NCBI GenBank assembly: GCA_021824565.1
Contig: JAKAKL010000121.1
Span: 150,353-214,352 of the forward strand
Direction: 5' to 3'
Source: Bacteroidota bacterium
GTDB lineage: Bacteria; Bacteroidota; Ignavibacteria; Ignavibacteriales; Ignavibacteriaceae
DNA length: 64,000 nucleotides
A model generated the notes under the pieces. It did no database searches and was not told the DNA's origin. It saw only the letters and a list, made by a program, of their open reading frames with translations. Below, in pieces: positions 16,114 through 24,571 of this stretch. Position numbers and translations under genes: made by a program. Positions within the stretch are counted from its first letter, which is position 1. Each line of letters starts with the position of its first letter.

Positions 16114-16768
16114 TTCGACAAAGTCTATAGTATCGTTAAAAAGTTATTTAAAGATCAAATACTCAGTGAAGGTAATTTTCTTAGATATGGCGTCATGTCT
16201 AAGTTCTCAAACATCGAGATAATCACACTTTCTTTGGTAAGCAAAGCTCTTGGATCGACAGTGAGAATCATTTATTTGGGCAATTGAAAACAGAATTTAT
16301 TAATGACTTTCCAAATCTAATTGATTGGATTCAGTACAATGTCAGACGAGGAAAACTTTTTGATAAGATCGAAAAAGTCAGTGGATTAATGACTAAAGAA
16401 ATCATAGAAGAAGAATATATTCATATTGTTGACTATATGCCTGCGGAAGTATGTAAATTATCTAGTGCGGGAAGATCAAGAGTTTGCAAAGAATTCTTTG
16501 AAACATCCCTGGATAAAGGATATTCTGTTGCGCCGAAGAGTTTTTACTTTGGATATATGTTTCATGGCCTTTGCACAAGAAGCAAAACTTTCATATCAGA
16601 AAAGCCATGAAAAGAATTGAAGTAGTCTTTTTCTCTGCTTTCCGATGGGTTATGATCAGAAGGAACTATGCTAATTCTTTCATGGTCTTAAAACCAGAGT
16701 GTTTTCTAAGATTACTGCCTGATTATTTTACGAGATCAATAAGTTTTTCGCTAACAAAATTTAAATAG
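16114..16768 (+). pseudogene. Degraded IS982-family transposase
   Basis: Pieces of an IS982 transposase are readable in more than one frame. FDKVYSIVKKLFKDQI and LRYGVMSKFSNIEIITLSL come first. A frameshift near 16255 leads to DSENHLFGQLKTEFINDFPN, RRGKLFDKIEKVSGLMTKEI and CKLSSAGRSRVCKEFFET. After KSFYFGYMFHGLC the middle of the gene is missing, and the 3' end is recognised in MIRRNYANSFMVLK and, after another shift, NKFFANKI. Catalytic residues of the central part are gone. A base string CCTGTTGTGCG near 16001 may be the left end of the element, but no matching right end was found. It cannot transpose on its own. Confidence 0.7.
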
Positions 16769-16785
16769 TCTAAAGGAAAATATTT

Positions 16786-18951
16786 ATGAAAAATTTTTTT
16801 CTTACCATTTTTCTATTAGTGTGTTGCTATCTCAAGATAGAAGCACAGACCTGGCAGCAATTGCCCGGTCCTTATGGGGGATATGTAATATCATTAGAGA
16901 TCAATCCTCAGAATCAAGCCATTATGTATGCCGGAACCCGTGGCGGTGATTTATATGAGTCGACCACCAGCGGCAATCAATGGTCTAAGCTTTATTCGTT
17001 TGGAAGCAACATCTGGTCAGTTACCCTTGATCCTATTACGCCAAGTAATGTATATGTCGGAACAGAATCAGGCGGATTGTTTCAATCGACTGACAACGGA
17101 GGGAACTGGAATAACATCAGCCCCACAAGCAAACAAATAACCGACATTGTCATTGATCCGAAAAATAATTCTATCCTTTATGCGAGCGTGAACGGGGACG
17201 GCATTTACAAATCAACGAACCAAGGAAGTTCGTGGTCGCTCGTTACAGTCGGACTCAATAATAATCAAATTTACTCGCTTGCAATCGATCCCTCAAACTC
17301 TCAAATCCTCTATGCCGGAGGAAGCGGGACGGTGTACAAAAGCCAATCCGGCGGTCTTACGTGGTCCGCACTCTATTCTCCTTACAGCCACATAACTTCC
17401 ATTGTGATTGATCCGAACAATACGAACAATTTATTCATAGGAACATTGGGCGGCATTTATAAATCGATTGATAAAGGAAGCAACTGGAATTCGATGAATA
17501 ATGGTCTCACAAACACCAAGGTACATTCGCTTATTCTGTCATCCTCCAATTCCTCAATATTGTATGCGGGCACTGAAGGAGGACTCTTTAAATCGATTAC
17601 CGGCGGCTCAAGCTGGACGCTGAATCTCAGCCCTGCCGGACAGACTACCGTCAATTCACTTTGTATAAATTCTTCAAACTCTAATTCGGTATTTGCCGGC
17701 TGCGATGGAGACGGAATATTTGAGACAACGAATGGAGGAAGTGTGTGGACTGCAACTAATTCGGGGCTTACTAATTTGAATATATGGAAAATTGTAGCCG
17801 ATCCCCAGCATGCAAATATACTTTACGTCGGTACGGAAGTAGGAGGAATTTTCAAAACAACTGACTGGGGAAATACCTGGACGTTGATGAAACAATTGCA
17901 GAATGTATACACGCTTGCTGTCGATAACTTTAATCCAAATATTGTCTATGCTGGAACAAATGGCAATGGTATCTATAAGTCTCTTGACGGAGGAAAAACC
18001 TGGAGTCAGTTCAATAACGGATTATCAAATCCCCAAGTGTGGGACATAGCGATCGATCCGACTAATACCACGGTGCTTTATGTGGCAACCCAAGGGGGAG
18101 TGTATAAATCAGCTGATGGTGCTGCAAGCTGGGTGCTTGCCTACAGTCCATTTCTTGAAGGTTGTTATTCGGTCGCAATTGATCCCTCAAACACGAATAC
18201 TGTTTACATGGGCTCAGGCGTGTATGATGGCCCCATAAAACAGAGTACCGATGGCGGCTCTTCATGGAGTTCTTTTGGGAGCGGAATTGATTTCGAGAAT
18301 ATCTTTGCACTAAAGGTAATTCCTACTAACCCAAGTACGGTGTATGCCGGCGGCTTTGGAGGTTCCTTTACTACGTATTCAGGGCTCTTTAGCCTTCCGT
18401 ATGGTTTTTCAAATTGGACAAAAGACATTGATAATTTCTATACATCGGAAGTTGCTTTTAATCCAGCAAATGTATCTGAGATTTATGCCTCATCATTTAA
18501 TGAGGGCATATCCCGTTCTACCGATGGAGGAAATTCATGGAATGGGATAAGCAATTCATTGTCATATTCTACTTCTGATGCAGTGTGTTTTGACAGTAAT
18601 GAAGTATTTGCGGCTTTTCGCTATGGCGGCATGTGGGAAACAAACTCGCTCATTACAGAAATAAAAAATCAAAATAAAAAAATACCAACAACATATTTAT
18701 TGAGCCAAAACTATCCCAATCCATTCAACCCAACAACGACAATAAACTATTCAATTCCTAAATCAAGTTTTGTCACAATAATTGTATATGACATATTAGG
18801 AAGAGAAGTTGAAAATTTGGTTAATGAAGAAAAGAAGGCGGGCAATTATTCTTTAAACTTCAACGCAAGCAGCCTTGCAAGCGGCGTGTATATCTATAAA
18901 ATGCAAGCCGGGAAATTTATAGATACGAAGAAATTGATATTAATGAAGTAA
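16786..18951 (+). CDS. T9SS-exported beta-propeller (BNR/Vps10-like) protein
   Basis: A 721-residue secreted protein with AAGGA before the ATG and a signal peptide ending near residue 20 (KIEAQ). About a dozen repeats carry the Asp-box-like pattern of BNR and Vps10 propellers, for example YESTTSGNQWSKL, FQSTDNGGNWNNI and YKSLDGGKTWSQF, each followed by a DP-x-N and a YAGT strand. The last 85 residues are a type A T9SS sorting domain (LLSQNYPNPFNP, then ASGVYIYKMQAGKF and a terminal KLILMK). It should cross the outer membrane by T9SS and be released or attached at the surface. The ligand is unknown. Its last 90 bases closely resemble an orphan fragment at 19939-20133. Confidence 0.88.
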   Translation: MKNFFLTIFLLVCCYLKIEAQTWQQLPGPYGGYVISLEINPQNQAIMYAGTRGGDLYESTTSGNQWSKLYSFGSNIWSVTLDPITPSNVYVGTESGGLFQSTDNGGNWNNISPTSKQITDIVIDPKNNSILYASVNGDGIYKSTNQGSSWSLVTVGLNNNQIYSLAIDPSNSQILYAGGSGTVYKSQSGGLTWSALYSPYSHITSIVIDPNNTNNLFIGTLGGIYKSIDKGSNWNSMNNGLTNTKVHSLILSSSNSSILYAGTEGGLFKSITGGSSWTLNLSPAGQTTVNSLCINSSNSNSVFAGCDGDGIFETTNGGSVWTATNSGLTNLNIWKIVADPQHANILYVGTEVGGIFKTTDWGNTWTLMKQLQNVYTLAVDNFNPNIVYAGTNGNGIYKSLDGGKTWSQFNNGLSNPQVWDIAIDPTNTTVLYVATQGGVYKSADGAASWVLAYSPFLEGCYSVAIDPSNTNTVYMGSGVYDGPIKQSTDGGSSWSSFGSGIDFENIFALKVIPTNPSTVYAGGFGGSFTTYSGLFSLPYGFSNWTKDIDNFYTSEVAFNPANVSEIYASSFNEGISRSTDGGNSWNGISNSLSYSTSDAVCFDSNEVFAAFRYGGMWETNSLITEIKNQNKKIPTTYLLSQNYPNPFNPTTTINYSIPKSSFVTIIVYDILGREVENLVNEEKKAGNYSLNFNASSLASGVYIYKMQAGKFIDTKKLILMK

Positions 18952-19028
18952 GTTCTTAATAGATTCTCCGTATTTTTATAATGTGTTGCATAATTAATAT
19001 TTTGTAATTAGTTTTTAATATACAAATA

Positions 19029-19179
19029 CTCGTTGTGTGAATTAACTTGTAAACCGTTGAAACGGTTATGATCTTATATGTTAACCCACGGATTAATCCG
19101 TGGGTTAATAAAAAACAATATGCTTCTTTTTAACTGTTTTTAACAGCTTATTAAATGCATTTCTAATTCACACAACGGG
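19029..19179. mobile_element. MITE-like element 3 with 16-bp ends and 10-bp target duplication
   Basis: The element is 151 bases. Its ends are CTCGTTGTGTGAATTA (19029-19044) and the complement of CCCGTTGTGTGAATTA (19164-19179), 15 of 16 matching. It is flanked by a perfect 10-base direct repeat, TATACAAATA, at 19019-19028 and 19180-19189, which is the mark of a transposition event. Inside are two common palindromes: AACCGTTGAAACGGTT and a long perfect one around TTAACCCACGGATTAATCCG. No gene is present, so it would need a transposase supplied elsewhere. Confidence 0.75.
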
Positions 19180-19228
19180 TATACAAATATCTTTATCAGT
19201 CCATTTATAATTATTATATGAGGTACTT

Positions 19229-19462
19229 ATGCCAGCTACAATTAATTTCGATCTCGAACAAATAAAGTCTTTAATACTGCAATTCAGCACTGAAGAAAAA
19301 ATTGAGCTGGCAAGATACATGGACAGCCTCACTTTAAGGAACAGGTTTGAAAAATTTTTTAACTCATTCAAAGAAATTCCTATATCATTTAACGATATAA
19401 CTGCTGAAGTTGAGGCAGTAAGAGAAGAGAGGCATAAATATCATTCACAGAATAATAAATGA
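19229..19462 (+). CDS. Antitoxin-like partner of the PIN toxin
   Basis: A 77-residue protein with GAGG before the ATG. The N-terminal part is a short helical segment (FDLEQIKSLILQFSTEEKIE) of the kind found in antitoxins paired with COG1569 PIN toxins, and the C-terminal part is charged and probably binds the toxin. The stop overlaps the start of the PIN gene by four bases (ATGA). The antitoxin role is inferred from that pairing. The gene lies 40 bases beyond a MITE-like element. Confidence 0.75.
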   Translation: MPATINFDLEQIKSLILQFSTEEKIELARYMDSLTLRNRFEKFFNSFKEIPISFNDITAEVEAVREERHKYHSQNNK

Positions 19463-19866
19463 AAATTATAATTGATACGAATATCTGGATAAGTATTTTT
19501 ATCAATAAAGAATTTCAATTCTTCATTGAAAAGATTTTAAGAAATGATATAAAAATAGCTTCATCGATACAACAAATAGCGGAAATATCAGCAGTATTAA
19601 AACATCCGAAACTTTCTTCATACATAAATAAAACATTTGCTGAAGAATTTTTATTGTTATTTCTAAAAGCCGTTGAAATAGTAGAACCAAAAATAAAAAT
19701 TACAGATTGCAGGGATGTAAAAGATAATTTTATTTTAGAAGCAGCCTTTAGCGGTAATATTGATTTCATAGTTACTGATGATGAAGATTTACTTGTGCTG
19801 GACCCATATAAGCAAATCAGAATTGTAAAAGTAAGAGATTTTTATAATTTGGCTAAATTAAGATGA
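19459..19866 (+). CDS. PIN-domain toxin (COG1569 type)
   Basis: A 135-residue PIN-domain protein, full length for the family. It begins with the strand and first acidic residue MKIIIDTNIWIS and ends with the acidic pair and later Asp of the metal site (DCRDVKDNFILEAA, then DFIVTDDEDLLVL). PIN toxins of toxin-antitoxin systems are Mg-dependent ribonucleases that cut tRNA, rRNA or mRNA. The four-base overlap with the upstream antitoxin-like gene supports that role. Target RNA unknown. Confidence 0.82.
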   Translation: MKIIIDTNIWISIFINKEFQFFIEKILRNDIKIASSIQQIAEISAVLKHPKLSSYINKTFAEEFLLLFLKAVEIVEPKIKITDCRDVKDNFILEAAFSGNIDFIVTDDEDLLVLDPYKQIRIVKVRDFYNLAKLR

Positions 19867-19938
19867 AGAAGCTGGTCCTACCCTTTTAATCTTACAACAA
19901 TATACTACTCCGTTCTAAAACCAACCTTACTATCATAC

Positions 19939-20133
19939 ATGTATGTCTCTGCCTTAAAAATTTTTAATGTATTAGGAAACGAGATTGCTGCCCTCGTGAA
20001 TGAGGAAAAGGGAGCGGGAAATTACAGCGTTCAGTTTTCAGCAGGCAGCCATCAGCTTGCAAGCGGCGTGTATTTTTATAAAATGCAAGCCGGGAAATTT
20101 GTGGAGACGAAGAAATTAATGTTGTTGAAATAA
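19939..20133 (+). pseudogene. Orphan fragment of a T9SS sorting domain
   Basis: The 64 codons encode only the second half of a type A T9SS sorting domain (KIFNVLGNEIAALVNEEKGA, then LASGVYFYKMQAGKF and a terminal KLMLLK) and no signal peptide or secreted body. The DNA of the last part is almost the same as the end of the propeller gene at 18867-18951. The upstream NPFNP motif is missing. It is best read as the remains of a T9SS cargo gene or a copied tail, stranded between two toxin-antitoxin units. Confidence 0.7.
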
Positions 20134-20207
20134 ATTGTGTAGTGATAATTACATTAAGAATACTTATATTTTAGTGAAATAAAATTGCTTATAATAAATG
20201 TGAGTCG

Positions 20208-20444
20208 ATGATGTTTGAGCTAGATAGAATAACAGTCAACCCGCTTGTAATGGGAGGCAAACCATGTATTCGAGGAATGAGAGTAACTGTTGGTACGGTT
20301 GTCGGATTAGTTGCTGCAGGCCATTCTTTTGAGAAGATATTGGAATCTTATCCGTATCTTGAACTAGAAGATATAAAGCAGGCGCTGGCTTATGCGGCAT
20401 GGCGTTCAGAAGAATTTGAAGTGCCAGTGAAATATGGGACTTAA
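20208..20444 (+). CDS. DUF433 antitoxin-like protein
   Basis: A 78-residue DUF433 protein with the family signature ITVNPLVMGGKPCIRGMRVT and a helix-turn-helix-like segment (AAGHSFEKILESYPYLELED). DUF433 proteins are small DNA-binding-like partners of DUF5615 or PIN-like proteins and are regarded as antitoxins. The gene overlaps the next one by 11 bases. The start could be either of two successive ATG codons. Confidence 0.82.
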   Translation: MMFELDRITVNPLVMGGKPCIRGMRVTVGTVVGLVAAGHSFEKILESYPYLELEDIKQALAYAAWRSEEFEVPVKYGT

Positions 20445-20805
20445 AATACTAATTGACATGAATATGTCGCCGGCATGGATAAACTTTTTCAAGTCAAATA
20501 AAATAGAATCTGTTCACTGGTCAAATGTTGGCAATATTAATGAAGAAGATTCAGAGATATTAAATTACACAAAAGAAAATGGATACATTTTATTTACTAA
20601 TGATTTGGATTTTGGCGCTTTATTAGCTGCTGGCAAGTTAAATTTACCGAGTGTAATTCAAATCCGGGCTCAAGACGTTCTTCCAGGGAATATTGGAGAC
20701 CTGGTTATTGCTTCCTTAAGACAGTACGAAACATTGCTTAAAACGGGCGCTCTTATCAGCATTGACGAGGCTAAACAAAGGGCAAGGATATTACCGATTA
20801 AATAA
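20434..20805 (+). CDS. DUF5615 PIN-like toxin
   Basis: A 123-residue DUF5615 protein with the PIN-like opening KILIDMNMSPAWINFF and the acidic motif ILFTNDLDFGALLA. Members are PIN-fold proteins paired with DUF433 and are thought to be the toxin side of a type II module. Biochemical targets are not known. It is preceded by its DUF433 partner with an 11-base overlap. Intact and of normal length. Confidence 0.82.
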   Translation: MGLKILIDMNMSPAWINFFKSNKIESVHWSNVGNINEEDSEILNYTKENGYILFTNDLDFGALLAAGKLNLPSVIQIRAQDVLPGNIGDLVIASLRQYETLLKTGALISIDEAKQRARILPIK

Positions 20806-20914
20806 AACTATTTACCTGGCTCCCTTTGAAACTTAAATGAGATTTACCCTACCCTGCAACATTTTATTTCTATGCCGCTTCCTTAATTGATTACTAAAAA
20901 CTTTTTAGGTATGT

Positions 20915-20931
20915 TCATTATTGTATAATGA
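20915..20931. promoter_or_regulatory. Palindromic operator-like site upstream of the permease
   Basis: TCATTAT (20915-20921), TGT, ATAATGA (20925-20931) is a perfect 7-bp inverted repeat in the 180-base gap before the amino acid permease. It contains a TATAAT string and so may overlap a promoter. The binding protein is unknown, although the shape recalls Fur-family sites. Confidence 0.35.
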
Positions 20932-20984
20932 TAAACCTGTGGTCTTATCTAAAATTATTTTTTCAACTTTTTTGAAATTCACAG

Positions 20985-22325
20985 ATGATAAAAGAAAACC
21001 AGTCTGAAAAAGGAAGCCTGAAAAAATTTTTAGGCGTTGGTTTTGGTGTGGCTGTTACTATCGGCGGTACTATCGGCGTAGGCATTTTAAGAACTCCCGG
21101 AATTGTTGCTGCACAATTAGGAAATTCTTATATGATCATGGCTGCATGGATAGCCGGGGGAATATTTGCGCTGCTCGGGACAATATCAATTATTGAGTTA
21201 GGAACAATGATTCCAAAAGCCGGAGGCTGGTATGTATACGTAAGAAGAGCTTTCGGCGATTACGGCGGGTTTGCAATCGGCTGGAGCGATTGGATCGCAA
21301 CGAGCGCTTCTATAGCTTCAATCGCAATTGCTTTAGGTGAATTTTCCACTTCATTTTTTTCTAATCAGCTAATTAACGCCAAAGAAGTTGCCGTGCTGTC
21401 TGTAATTATTTTAACTTTGCTTCAGTGGATTGGATTAAAATCCGGCAGTCGCACCCAGGCAATTACAAGTTTAATAAAAGCGCTTGCCTTCTTAGCATTA
21501 GTATTTGCTTGCTTTTATTTTGGAAAGAATTCCGTAACCGGTTATTCAAATAATGAAAACTTTATAAGAGCAAATTCTTCACAAAGCTTATTTGCGGCAT
21601 TTATAATAGCGCTTCAGTCGATAATATTTACTTACGACGGCTGGTACAGCGCAATTTATTTCACGGAAGAAGATAAAAATCCGGGCAAAAATTTGCCGCG
21701 TTCAGCAATAGGCGGAGTATTAATTACAATTGCTATTTATGTTCTTGTTAATTTAGGATTGCTTTACGTATTGCCGTTGTCGAAGTTAGCCGCATCCACG
21801 GCGCCTGCAACCAGCGCGGCTGTAATTATTTTTGGTAATAACGGCGGCAGAATTATTACTTTGCTTTCTATCGCTGCTTTAATCAGCATTTTAAATGCAG
21901 TTCTGTTAATTGCTACAAGAATATTATTCGGCTTAGGAAGAGATAAACTTTTTTCAACAAAAATTATTTCAGTAAGCAAAGGCGGAACGCCCCGCTCCGC
22001 TCTTTTAATATGCTCTGCCTTCGTAGTTTTTCTTATTATATCCGGCACGCTGGAAATACTGATTGCTATCTCCGCCTTATTCTACGTGATAAATTATCTT
22101 GCAGGCTTTTCATCATTATTTTATTTAAGAAAAAAAGAACCCAAGCTGAAAAGACCGTATAAAACTTTTGGTTATCCATGGACGCCGATTCTTTTTCTTG
22201 CAGGAGCAGTAACTTTTTTTATCGGAGATATATTCAGCGAACCTATGAACGCCGTTTTCGCAATAGCATATCTTCTCCTTAGCTATCCTGCTTTTAAACT
22301 GATTAATAAATTAAATTCAAATTAG
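20985..22325 (+). CDS. APC-family amino acid permease
   Basis: A 446-residue membrane protein with about twelve hydrophobic segments. The first helix carries the APC hallmark TIGGTIGVGILRTPG, and the segment PKAGGWYVYVRRAFGDYGGF is the conserved loop after helix 2. These transporters move amino acids in symport with protons or by exchange. The exact substrate cannot be given. No clear Shine-Dalgarno precedes the ATG. It is convergent with the universal stress protein gene, with only eight bases between. Confidence 0.85.
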   Translation: MIKENQSEKGSLKKFLGVGFGVAVTIGGTIGVGILRTPGIVAAQLGNSYMIMAAWIAGGIFALLGTISIIELGTMIPKAGGWYVYVRRAFGDYGGFAIGWSDWIATSASIASIAIALGEFSTSFFSNQLINAKEVAVLSVIILTLLQWIGLKSGSRTQAITSLIKALAFLALVFACFYFGKNSVTGYSNNENFIRANSSQSLFAAFIIALQSIIFTYDGWYSAIYFTEEDKNPGKNLPRSAIGGVLITIAIYVLVNLGLLYVLPLSKLAASTAPATSAAVIIFGNNGGRIITLLSIAALISILNAVLLIATRILFGLGRDKLFSTKIISVSKGGTPRSALLICSAFVVFLIISGTLEILIAISALFYVINYLAGFSSLFYLRKKEPKLKRPYKTFGYPWTPILFLAGAVTFFIGDIFSEPMNAVFAIAYLLLSYPAFKLINKLNSN

Positions 22326-22333
22326 ATTCATAT

Positions 22334-23263
22334 TTATTTTTTAAGACCATTTTGAACGGGAACAAGAAGCAGCGGAACCTTGCTGGCTTTGCTTATTTTA
22401 GGAGTAATACTGCCCGCCCAAAACGCTTCTGCGCCTTTTGTTCCGTGAGTAGCGAGAACTATTAAATCCGAGCGCAGAACTTTTGCGGTTTCAATTATCG
22501 CAGCGTCGGGATCATTCCTTGAAGCGCTGACTGTTATGCTTAATTCTTTTTGTTCGTATTTCACTTTTAGATTTTCTAAATATTCTTTTGCGTCCGGGAC
22601 AAGCATATCCATCATTCTTGTAGTTGTTGCCGGAAGCAGTCTATTTGCAGCCGAGACTTCGCCGGACATAGTTCCAAAATTCGGTATCGCAGTAAGTAGA
22701 TGCATCTTTGCAGAACATAATTTCGCCAGACCCGAAGCGTACTCAAGAGCTTGCTCATGATCGGGATTGCCGTCCAGCGGTATTAAAAAATTTTTGAACT
22801 GGAATTCGTAGTTCAAATTTTTCGTCTCGGAATTTATTAACAATACCGGCGTACTACCTCGAGATATAACTTGCTGGGCTACCGAGCCGAATATCATTCC
22901 ATGAAGCCTGACATTGCCGTGCATGCAAAGCAAAACTATGTCCTGATTTAATTCTTTAATATGATCTGCAATGCTTTTAGGAACATCTTTAACTTTTTCT
23001 TCGTGAACATGGATCTCTGTTGTTATTCCGTTAAATATTTTCTTTGCTGCAATTGCATTTAAATATTCTTCAGCCTGCTTTGAATGCTTTAGGTGCCGCT
23101 GTCCGTGCACTTTTTCAGGAGCATCTTTCTCGATTATGTGAATCAGCGTTACGGATGTATTTAATTTCTTAGCAAGATAAGATGATGCAGGCAAAACTGA
23201 TTCGGCTAAAGAAGAACCGTCAAGCGGAACTAACAAACGCTTAATTAATAATTTATCCAACAA
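22334..23263 (-). CDS. Tandem universal stress protein
   Basis: The 309 residues contain two UspA domains (about 8-147 and 155-305). Each ends with a nucleotide-binding-like loop: MHGNVRLHGMIFGSVAQ in the first and THGTKGAEAFWAGSI in the second. Usp proteins bind ATP or AMP and support survival under stress. Its start overlaps the mntH stop region by 11 bases, so it is the third gene of an mntR-mntH-usp operon and probably answers to the same metal signal. Confidence 0.88.
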   Translation of the reverse strand: MLDKLLIKRLLVPLDGSSLAESVLPASSYLAKKLNTSVTLIHIIEKDAPEKVHGQRHLKHSKQAEEYLNAIAAKKIFNGITTEIHVHEEKVKDVPKSIADHIKELNQDIVLLCMHGNVRLHGMIFGSVAQQVISRGSTPVLLINSETKNLNYEFQFKNFLIPLDGNPDHEQALEYASGLAKLCSAKMHLLTAIPNFGTMSGEVSAANRLLPATTTRMMDMLVPDAKEYLENLKVKYEQKELSITVSASRNDPDAAIIETAKVLRSDLIVLATHGTKGAEAFWAGSITPKISKASKVPLLLVPVQNGLKK

Positions 23264-24557
23264 ATATTACCTGATAGATTAAATAGATATTTAATAAGAT
23301 GATCAAAGCCGCAATAATTGACACAATAAAAGTAGTAATTTTTTTGTTAACAAGAATTCCCATTATTTCTTTTTTCTTTGTAAAAGAAATTAAAGGTATG
23401 ATGGCAAACGGAAGACCAAAACTAAGCACAACCTGACTGATAACGAGAGTTCTTGTAGGATCAAGCCCTATCATAATAACAACAAGCGATGGAACGATTG
23501 TAATTATTCTTCTAAGCCAAACGGGAATATGTTTATGAATGAAACCTTGCATCATTACCTGTCCTGCGCTCGTCCCGACGGTAGAAGAAGATAATCCGGA
23601 AGCAAGAAGCGAAATTGCAAAAATCCAGCTGGCGGCTTTCCCAAGCAGCGGCTGAAGAGTTAAATGCGCCTCTTCAATTGTGGCTATATTGGTAAAACCA
23701 TGCTTGTAAAAAGTTGACGCAGCCATTATAAGCATAGCCATATTAACAAGGCTTGCAATTCCCATTGCGATTGTTACATCAAGAATTTCAAACCTAAAAA
23801 GCTTGCGAAGCTTGCTGGGATTTTTTACAATTATTCTTTGCTGTGTCAGCGCTGAATGTAAGAAAATCGCATGAGGCATTACAGTAGCTCCAAGTATTCC
23901 TGCCGCCAATAAAACGCTCTCGGTTCCGTTAAAATGCGGAACAAAAGTATAATACATAAGTGATTTAAATTCAGGTTTATCAAGGATTGTTTCAATAAGA
24001 TAGCTAGCTGCTATTATTGTCAGCATAATTGTAATTGCAATTTCGAGTGGACGGAAACCGTAGCGTTCCAGACCAAGTATTAGGAATGTACAAAACGCAG
24101 TAAGTATTCCGCCGATTATTAATGGAAATCCGAATAAGAGATTGAACCCCACCGCGGCTCCTAAGAACTCTGCAAGATCGGTAGCCATCGCAACTATTTC
24201 CATAAGAGCCCACATTCCATATACCACAGGTTTGCTAAAATTATTTCTGCAATGTTCGGCTAAATTTTTTCCTGTAGCAATTCCAAGTTTTGCAGATAGG
24301 GTTTGCAGCAGCATTGCCATTATATTGCTGACTAAAATTACCCATAACAAAGTATAGCCAAACTCGGAGCCTCCTTGAATATTTGTAGCAAAGTTTCCCG
24401 GATCTACATAGGCAATGCTTGCAATAAAAGCCGGACCAAGAAAAGGAATAAGTTTCTTAAAAAGCCCAACCTTGTTTTTCCCGGACAAGGCGATCTCAGC
24501 CGAATCACGGGTTCTTCCGTCCGATTGCTTTATAGATGTGTTTATTAAATTCTTCAT
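23253..24557 (-). CDS. mntH: Nramp-family divalent metal transporter
   Basis: A 434-residue membrane protein with about eleven helices. The metal-site motif DPGNFATNIQGG lies in helix 1 and the second signature MPHAIFLHSAL in helix 6. Nramp proteins import Mn2+ (also Fe2+ and others) with protons. The first 35 residues are a polar cytoplasmic tail. It follows the metal-dependent repressor gene by 14 bases and overlaps the usp gene, so Mn2+ import is probably under control of the product encoded just upstream. Confidence 0.93.
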   Translation of the reverse strand: MKNLINTSIKQSDGRTRDSAEIALSGKNKVGLFKKLIPFLGPAFIASIAYVDPGNFATNIQGGSEFGYTLLWVILVSNIMAMLLQTLSAKLGIATGKNLAEHCRNNFSKPVVYGMWALMEIVAMATDLAEFLGAAVGFNLLFGFPLIIGGILTAFCTFLILGLERYGFRPLEIAITIMLTIIAASYLIETILDKPEFKSLMYYTFVPHFNGTESVLLAAGILGATVMPHAIFLHSALTQQRIIVKNPSKLRKLFRFEILDVTIAMGIASLVNMAMLIMAASTFYKHGFTNIATIEEAHLTLQPLLGKAASWIFAISLLASGLSSSTVGTSAGQVMMQGFIHKHIPVWLRRIITIVPSLVVIMIGLDPTRTLVISQVVLSFGLPFAIIPLISFTKKKEIMGILVNKKITTFIVSIIAALIILLNIYLIYQVIFVG

Positions 24558-24571
24558 GTGGAATAACTTAT

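Noticed and set aside
10658..20805. Prophage or integrative element
   Set aside because: There is no integrase, capsid, tail or relaxase gene and no tRNA-linked direct repeat. The region seems to be assembled from small insertions.
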